A stretch of 8,742 nucleotides of DNA from Nostoc cf. edaphicum LEGE 07299. GTDB taxonomy: Bacteria > Cyanobacteriota > Cyanobacteriia > Cyanobacteriales > Nostocaceae. The translations under genes and the position numbers were made by a program. Below the pieces are notes generated by a model, which saw only the letters and a list, made by a program, of their open reading frames with translations, did no database searches and was not told the origin of the DNA. The stretch spans positions 1 to 8,742 of the forward strand of contig NZ_JADEXF010000085.1 in NCBI RefSeq assembly GCF_015207245.1, read 5' to 3'. Position 1 is the first letter of the stretch; every line of letters starts with the position of its first letter. Positions 5,501-8,742 of the stretch are shown here, piece after piece.

Positions 5501-8369
5501 GCGGGAGACAACGCAGAAAAATACTGAGCAAGATTGGTTGAAAACTAACCTAGCCAAGTTTACCCGAATGCTGCAAGGTCAGCGAGACTTAGAAACCGTA
5601 TCTAAACTAATTCTCTCAGAACTAGCACCATTGGTAGGAGCGCAACATGGCGTATTCTTCCTGATGGAGTCTGGGGAAAATACACCGTTTTTAAAACTAA
5701 TTAGTAGCTACGCTTACCGTGAACGCAGACATTTAGCTAACCGCTTTCACTTAGGTGAAGGTTTGGTGGGACAATGCGCTTTAGAAAAAGAGCGAATACT
5801 CTTGACGGACGTACCAAGTGATTATGTCAGAATTGCCTCTGGTTTAGGAGAAGCGGCTCCACTTAACGCCGTGGTGTTACCTGTACTCTTTGAAGGACAG
5901 GTGACAGCAGTCATAGAGTTAGCATCTTTCCGCCGCTTTAGCGAAATTCATCTGACATTCTTCGACCAGCTTACCGAAAGTATAGCGATCGTCCTCAACA
6001 CGATCGCAGCATCGATGCGAACTGAAGAATTACTCAAACAATCGCAATCTTTGGCTGAAGAACTCCAAACCCAGCAAAGCGAACTTAGGGAAACTAACAA
6101 GCGCTTAGAAGAACAAGCGCAATCACTCAAAGCCTCTGAAGATTTACTCAAAGGACAGCAAGAGGAACTGCAACAAACCAACGCTGAATTAGAAGAAAAG
6201 GCAGAGTTGTTAGCGATGCAGAAGAAAGAAGTCGAGCGCAAAAATCGGGAAATTGAACAAGCAAGACTGTCTTTAGAAGACAAGGCTGAACAACTCGCCC
6301 TTTCTTCAAAATACAAATCAGAGTTTCTCGCCAATATGTCCCATGAACTGCGGACACCACTGAACAGCTTGTTAATTTTGGCGAAGTTGTTGTCAGATAA
6401 TATTGACCATAACCTCACCGCCAAGCAAGTCGAATACAGTCAGACAATTTACTCAGCCGGTACTGACTTGTTGGCGTTAATCAATGACATTCTGGATCTC
6501 GCTAAAATTGAATCTGGAACTATGTCCATCGACATGACTCAAATGCCATTGGCAGAGTTGGGCGAACAAATTGAGCGTAACTTCCGGCAAATCGCTCAGA
6601 GTAAGGGACTTGCCTTTACAATTGAACTTACTCCTGAATTGCCAGTTAGCATCTATACAGATGTCAAACGTATACAACAGGTGTTAAAAAATCTCCTCTC
6701 CAATGCTTTTAAATTTACAGAGCGAGGGGAGGTACGCTTACAGATTGCAGTGGCAAAACAGGGATGGAGTAAGGACTACCAAACTTTGAATAGTGCCCAG
6801 GTTGTCATCGCCTTCTCAGTCAGCGATACAGGTATTGGCATTGCCCCAGACAAACAGAAAGTGATTTTTGAAGCATTTCAGCAAGCCGATGGCTCTACCA
6901 GCAGGAGATACGGCGGCACCGGATTGGGCTTATCAATTAGCCGCGAAATCGCCCGTCTCTTTGGCGGTGAAATTAAACTAATTAGCCAACCCGGTCAAGG
7001 TAGCACCTTTACCTTCTATCTACCACAATTGAGTCCTGTTAGCGATAGCGGGGCGTTTACCCCATCACGATCGCTGAGTTTTGATTCTGCATCAACACTA
7101 CCCACTCCCTCTTCCCTACTCAATACAGACACGATTAATCGCGTCTCTACCCCCTCTCCACTCCTAAATGACGATCGCACTACCATTGAAAGAGGCGATC
7201 GCGTCTTACTAATTGTCGAAGATGATATTAATTTTGCGCGTATCCTGCTAGATATGGCACAACAGCACGGATTCAAGGCGATCGCTGCCCAAACAGGCAC
7301 TACAGGTTTGATGCTAGCGCAGCAATTCCTACCTTCAGCCATTTTGCTAGATATCAGGTTGCCAGAAATGGATGGTTGGACTGTATTAGATCGTCTGAAG
7401 CATGACCCAAATACGCGTCACATTCCTGTACATATTATGACCGTTGAAGAAGGGAAACAACGTGGTTTACAACTAGGAGCGATCGCATATCTGCAAAAGC
7501 CCTTAACCAGCGAGACAATATCTGAAGCGTTAACCAAAATTAAAGGTTTTGTTGAGCGCCAAGTGAAAAATTTGCTAGTAGTCGAAGACGACGACATTCA
7601 AAGGCTTAGTATTATTGAGTTGATTGGCAACAGCGATGTTTCTACTACTGCTGTTGGCACTGGTGCAGCAGCCCTAGAAGCTATTCGCACCCAGCATTTT
7701 GATTGCCTTGTTCTCGATTTAGGGCTACCCGACATGACCGGGTTTGAACTGATCGAGCAGATAAAGCTTCTACCTCACGGCAAAACTTTACCAATCATTG
7801 TCTACACAGGTAGAGAAATTAGCAAAGCTCAAGAAACAGAACTCCGGCGAATTGCCGAAACAATCATCATTAAAGATGTGCGATCGCCCGAACGTCTCCT
7901 TGATGAAACAGCATTATTTTTACACCGAGTCCAAGCAAATTTACCAGCACCCAAACGAGAAATACTTGAACAACTGCATTCACAAGACTATTTACTCACT
8001 GGCAAAAAAGCGTTAATTGTAGACGATGATATGCGGAATATCTTTGCCCTTACCAGTATGCTGGAGCGTTATCAAATCCAGGTTTTATATGCTGAGAATG
8101 GTAGAGAGGGAATCACTCTGTTAGAAAATACACCAGATATTGATGTTGTTTTGATGGACGTAATGATGCCAGAAATGGATGGTTACGAAACAACACGCAC
8201 GATCCGCCAAAACGAGCAATTTAAGTCTTTGCCGATTATTGCACTGACCGCTAAAGCCATGCAAGGCGATCGCGAAAAGTGTATTGAAGCCGGCGCATCA
8301 GACTACATTACTAAACCCGTAGATACCGAACAATTACTGTCGCTGTTGCGTGTTTGGCTATATCGTTAA
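2559..8369 (+). CDS. Soluble poly-HAMP hybrid histidine kinase with GAF and three receiver domains
   Basis: A 1936-residue cytoplasmic sensor kinase with no membrane segment or signal peptide. Domains in order: HAMP-like modules over residues about 14-982 (details in the repeat entry); linker 983-1007; GAF about 1008-1150, with no obvious bilin-attachment cysteine; coiled coil about 1152-1250, rich in E, Q, L and K; HisKA about 1252-1319 with phosphoacceptor His1262 in SHELRTPLN; HATPase_c about 1365-1490 with N-box Asn1382, G1 box DTGIGI from Asp1423 and G2 box GGTGLGL from Gly1452; a Ser/Thr/Pro-rich linker 1492-1547; and three receivers. REC1 has Asp1598 as phosphoacceptor and Lys1647, REC2 Asp1720 and Lys1772, REC3 Asp1867 and Lys1919. 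Each has its acidic N-terminal cluster (1554-1556, 1676-1679, 1822-1824), so all look competent. There is no HPt or output domain. The soluble poly-HAMP layout resembles fungal group III (Nik1/Os-1) osmosensing kinases; a matching signal here is only inference. The gene ends with TAA, 12 bp inside the convergent receiver fragment. Confidence 0.95.
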   Translation: MATEQLTRDSDNLDLNQLLRTLNAVKQGDFSARMPIDHTGVAGKIADTLNDIIDQNERMAAELQRIGNVVGKEGKIADRASLGDVRGSWSDCVTSVNTLITDLVQPTAETTRVIRSVANGDLSQTIATEIDGRPLQGEFLQTANIVNTMVDRLGSFASEVTRVAREVGTEGKLGVQAEVQGVAGTWKDLTDNVNLMAGNLTGQVRNIAEVATAIANGDLSKKITVNVKGEILELKNTVNIMVDQLNSFASEVTRVAREVGAEGKLGGQAEVRGVAGTWKDLTDSVNFMAGSLTAQVRNIAEVTTAVANGDLSKKITVDVKGEILELKNTINTMVDQLNSFASEVTRVAREVGTEGKLGVQAEVPGVAGTWKDLTDNVNLMAGNLTGQVRNIAEVATAIANGDLSKKITVDVRGEIFELKNTINIMVDQLSSFASEVTRVAREVGSEGKLGVQADVRGVAGTWKDLTDSVNFMAGSLTAQVRNIAEVTTAVATGDLSKKITVDVKGEILELKNTINTMVDQLSSFASEVTRVAREVGTEGKLGVQAEVKDVAGTWKDLTDSVNFMAGSLTAQVRNIAEVTTAIANGDLSKKITVAVKGEILELKNTINIMVDQLNSFASEVTRVAREVGSEGKLGVQADVRGVAGTWKDLTDSVNFMAGSLTAQVRNIAAVTTAVANGDLSKKISVDVKGEILELKNTVNTMVDQLNSFASEVTRVAREVGTEGKLGVQAEVKGVAGTWKDLTDSVNFMAGSLTAQVRNIAEVTTAVANGDLSKKITVDVKGEIQELKNTINTMVDQLNSFASEVTRVAREVGTEGKLGVQAYVRGVAGTWKDLTDNVNSMAGNLTAQVRGIARVVTAVANGDLKRKLMLDAKGEIETLAETINEMIDTLATFANQVTTVAREVGIEGKLGGQARVPGAAGTWKDLTDNVNELAATLTTQLRAIAEVATAVTKGDLTRSIAVEALGEVAILKDNINQMIANLRETTQKNTEQDWLKTNLAKFTRMLQGQRDLETVSKLILSELAPLVGAQHGVFFLMESGENTPFLKLISSYAYRERRHLANRFHLGEGLVGQCALEKERILLTDVPSDYVRIASGLGEAAPLNAVVLPVLFEGQVTAVIELASFRRFSEIHLTFFDQLTESIAIVLNTIAASMRTEELLKQSQSLAEELQTQQSELRETNKRLEEQAQSLKASEDLLKGQQEELQQTNAELEEKAELLAMQKKEVERKNREIEQARLSLEDKAEQLALSSKYKSEFLANMSHELRTPLNSLLILAKLLSDNIDHNLTAKQVEYSQTIYSAGTDLLALINDILDLAKIESGTMSIDMTQMPLAELGEQIERNFRQIAQSKGLAFTIELTPELPVSIYTDVKRIQQVLKNLLSNAFKFTERGEVRLQIAVAKQGWSKDYQTLNSAQVVIAFSVSDTGIGIAPDKQKVIFEAFQQADGSTSRRYGGTGLGLSISREIARLFGGEIKLISQPGQGSTFTFYLPQLSPVSDSGAFTPSRSLSFDSASTLPTPSSLLNTDTINRVSTPSPLLNDDRTTIERGDRVLLIVEDDINFARILLDMAQQHGFKAIAAQTGTTGLMLAQQFLPSAILLDIRLPEMDGWTVLDRLKHDPNTRHIPVHIMTVEEGKQRGLQLGAIAYLQKPLTSETISEALTKIKGFVERQVKNLLVVEDDDIQRLSIIELIGNSDVSTTAVGTGAAALEAIRTQHFDCLVLDLGLPDMTGFELIEQIKLLPHGKTLPIIVYTGREISKAQETELRRIAETIIIKDVRSPERLLDETALFLHRVQANLPAPKREILEQLHSQDYLLTGKKALIVDDDMRNIFALTSMLERYQIQVLYAENGREGITLLENTPDIDVVLMDVMMPEMDGYETTRTIRQNEQFKSLPIIALTAKAMQGDREKCIEAGASDYITKPVDTEQLLSLLRVWLYR
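3021..5504 (+). repeat. Nine tandem 276-bp units encoding the poly-HAMP array
   Basis: Nine consecutive 92-codon units start at 3021, 3297, 3573, 3849, 4125, 4401, 4677, 4953 and 5229 (residues 155, 247, 339, 431, 523, 615, 707, 799 and 891). Spacing is exact, with no indels. Each unit holds a divergent HAMP half ([15 protein letters not shown], then [14 protein letters not shown]) and a canonical HAMP half (QVRNIA, then GDLSKKI, GEI, LKNT and MVDQL). Units 1-7 are nearly identical; units 8 and 9 are diverged. Before unit 1, residues 14-154 hold two more canonical modules and one divergent module, more distantly related. The total is about 11 canonical and 10 divergent modules. Canonical HAMP domains relay signals as parallel four-helix bundles, and alternating forms are described for the fungal Nik1 family. 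Confidence 0.9.
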
Positions 8370-8606
8370 TGATGCGATCGCTTTCACCAATTCCTCTGGA
8401 TCTACAGGCTTAGAAATATGCCGTTGAAATCCGACAGCGATCGCTTGCTGATGATCCATCTCACTAGCGTAGGCAGTTAAAGCGATCGCGGGAATTGTCC
8501 CTCCTTGCTCTGGCTCCAGACTCCTCACCTGTCGCATCAGCATATAGCCATCCATTTCTGGCATCCCAATATCGCTGATAATTAGATTTGGCTGGAATTG
8601 ACTCAA
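8358..8606 (-). pseudogene. Truncated response-regulator receiver domain (C-terminal two thirds)
   Basis: This minus-strand frame encodes the second part of a CheY-like receiver. Phosphoacceptor Asp12 sits in LIISDIGMPEMDGY, Thr44 in ALTAYA, and the conserved Lys66 in ISKPVD; numbering is from the TTG at 8604-8606. The first strand and the acidic pair that binds Mg2+ are missing. A full receiver has about 120 residues, this one 82. The frame stays open upstream only to a TAA at 8661-8663, and the extra residues look receiver-like only for a few positions (roughly LLTALSQFQPN). No frame in the last 136 bp encodes a receiver N-terminus, so the front was lost by deletion or rearrangement rather than by a single frameshift. 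TTG is the only possible start, and I see no good ribosome site. The 3' end overlaps the kinase gene by 12 bp, tail to tail. It is probably the remnant of a response regulator or of the last domain of a hybrid kinase. Confidence 0.75.
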
Positions 8607-8742
8607 TGCAGTTAACAGTAAACCAAAAAGTTTTTCCCAAAGAGCGATCGCTAATTCAGTTTACGTGTTTCAAAGTGCTATATAATACTCAACCTATAAA
8701 TGATGCTTATAGCATCCTGAAAGATTTCCAAAAATGAAATGA
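8607..8742. other. Right-edge spacer with a possible outward promoter
   Basis: No coding frame of note. A TATAAT at 8681-8686 on the plus strand is preceded by TGCTATA (TG at 8676-8677), which resembles an extended -10. A weak TTTACG at 8660-8665 is too close (15 bp) for a standard -35. A gene to the right of the window could be served by it. A small dyad, GATGCT/AGCATC (8702-8707 and 8711-8716), follows. One HIP1 site lies at 8644-8651. Confidence 0.35.

Larger units (their letters stand above)
2274..8651. repeat. HIP1 octamers (GCGATCGC), 14 exact copies
   Basis: Exact GCGATCGC palindromes begin at 2274, 3195, 3747, 4299, 5392, 7195, 7278, 7479, 7880, 8266, 8374, 8437, 8482 and 8644. HIP1 is a hallmark of many cyanobacterial genomes and is the main clue to the organism. 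None occurs in the first 2273 bp, and four fall in the last 370 bp. The copies at 3195, 3747 and 4299 are exactly 552 bp apart because they lie at the same codons (Ala-Ile-Ala) of HAMP units 1, 3 and 5. Confidence 0.9.

Noticed and set aside
3021..5504. CRISPR-like array, or repeats from a misassembly
   Set aside because: The 276-bp repeats are a continuous in-frame coding array of HAMP modules with unit-specific differences, not spacers and not identical copies.
5582..6010. Bilin-binding, phytochrome-like GAF domain in the kinase
   Set aside because: No cysteine is seen in the usual chromophore-binding context, and the domain reads as a generic GAF.
862..8369. Amidase and kinase as one operon
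   Set aside because: A 755-bp gap, a terminator-like inverted repeat and a separate strong ribosome site argue for independent units.

Overview
The window looks like chromosomal DNA from a filamentous cyanobacterium, probably of the Nostoc/Anabaena group. It has 14 exact copies of the HIP1 octamer GCGATCGC, a degenerate heptamer repeat of the kind common in Nostoc intergenic DNA, long AT-rich spacers, and a very large soluble hybrid histidine kinase with many cyanobacterial-style receiver domains. The taxonomic placement is an inference from these features.

Layout. Positions 1-302 hold the 5' part of an unrecognised minus-strand gene that runs off the left edge. Positions 303-861 are a gene-poor spacer with three small dyads. 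Positions 862-1803 (+) encode a 313-residue zinc-dependent N-acetylmuramoyl-L-alanine amidase with two peptidoglycan-binding repeats and no signal peptide, an architecture typical of phage endolysins and related autolysins. Positions 1804-2558 are a 755-bp spacer with a heptamer repeat, a perfect 13-bp inverted repeat just after the amidase gene, and a second long hairpin (2347-2393) upstream of the kinase gene. Positions 2559-8369 (+) encode a 1936-residue hybrid histidine kinase: a membrane-free N-terminal chain of about 21 HAMP-like modules, then GAF, coiled coil, HisKA, HATPase and three receiver domains. Positions 8358-8606 (-) are the last two thirds of a receiver domain from another response regulator or hybrid kinase. 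It has lost its N-terminal half and overlaps the end of the kinase gene tail to tail.

How the parts relate. The amidase and the kinase point the same way but are separated by 755 bp and a terminator-like hairpin, so they are probably separate transcription units. The kinase carries its own input, kinase core and three receivers but no HPt domain and no DNA-binding output, so any onward phosphorelay must use proteins encoded elsewhere. The receiver remnant beyond it suggests that this locus once held more signalling genes.

The most notable feature is the HAMP array. It is encoded by nine 276-bp tandem units, seven of them nearly identical. Alternating sequence markers, and HIP1 octamers exactly 552 bp apart in units 1, 3 and 5, indicate that the array grew by duplication of two-unit (184-residue) blocks.
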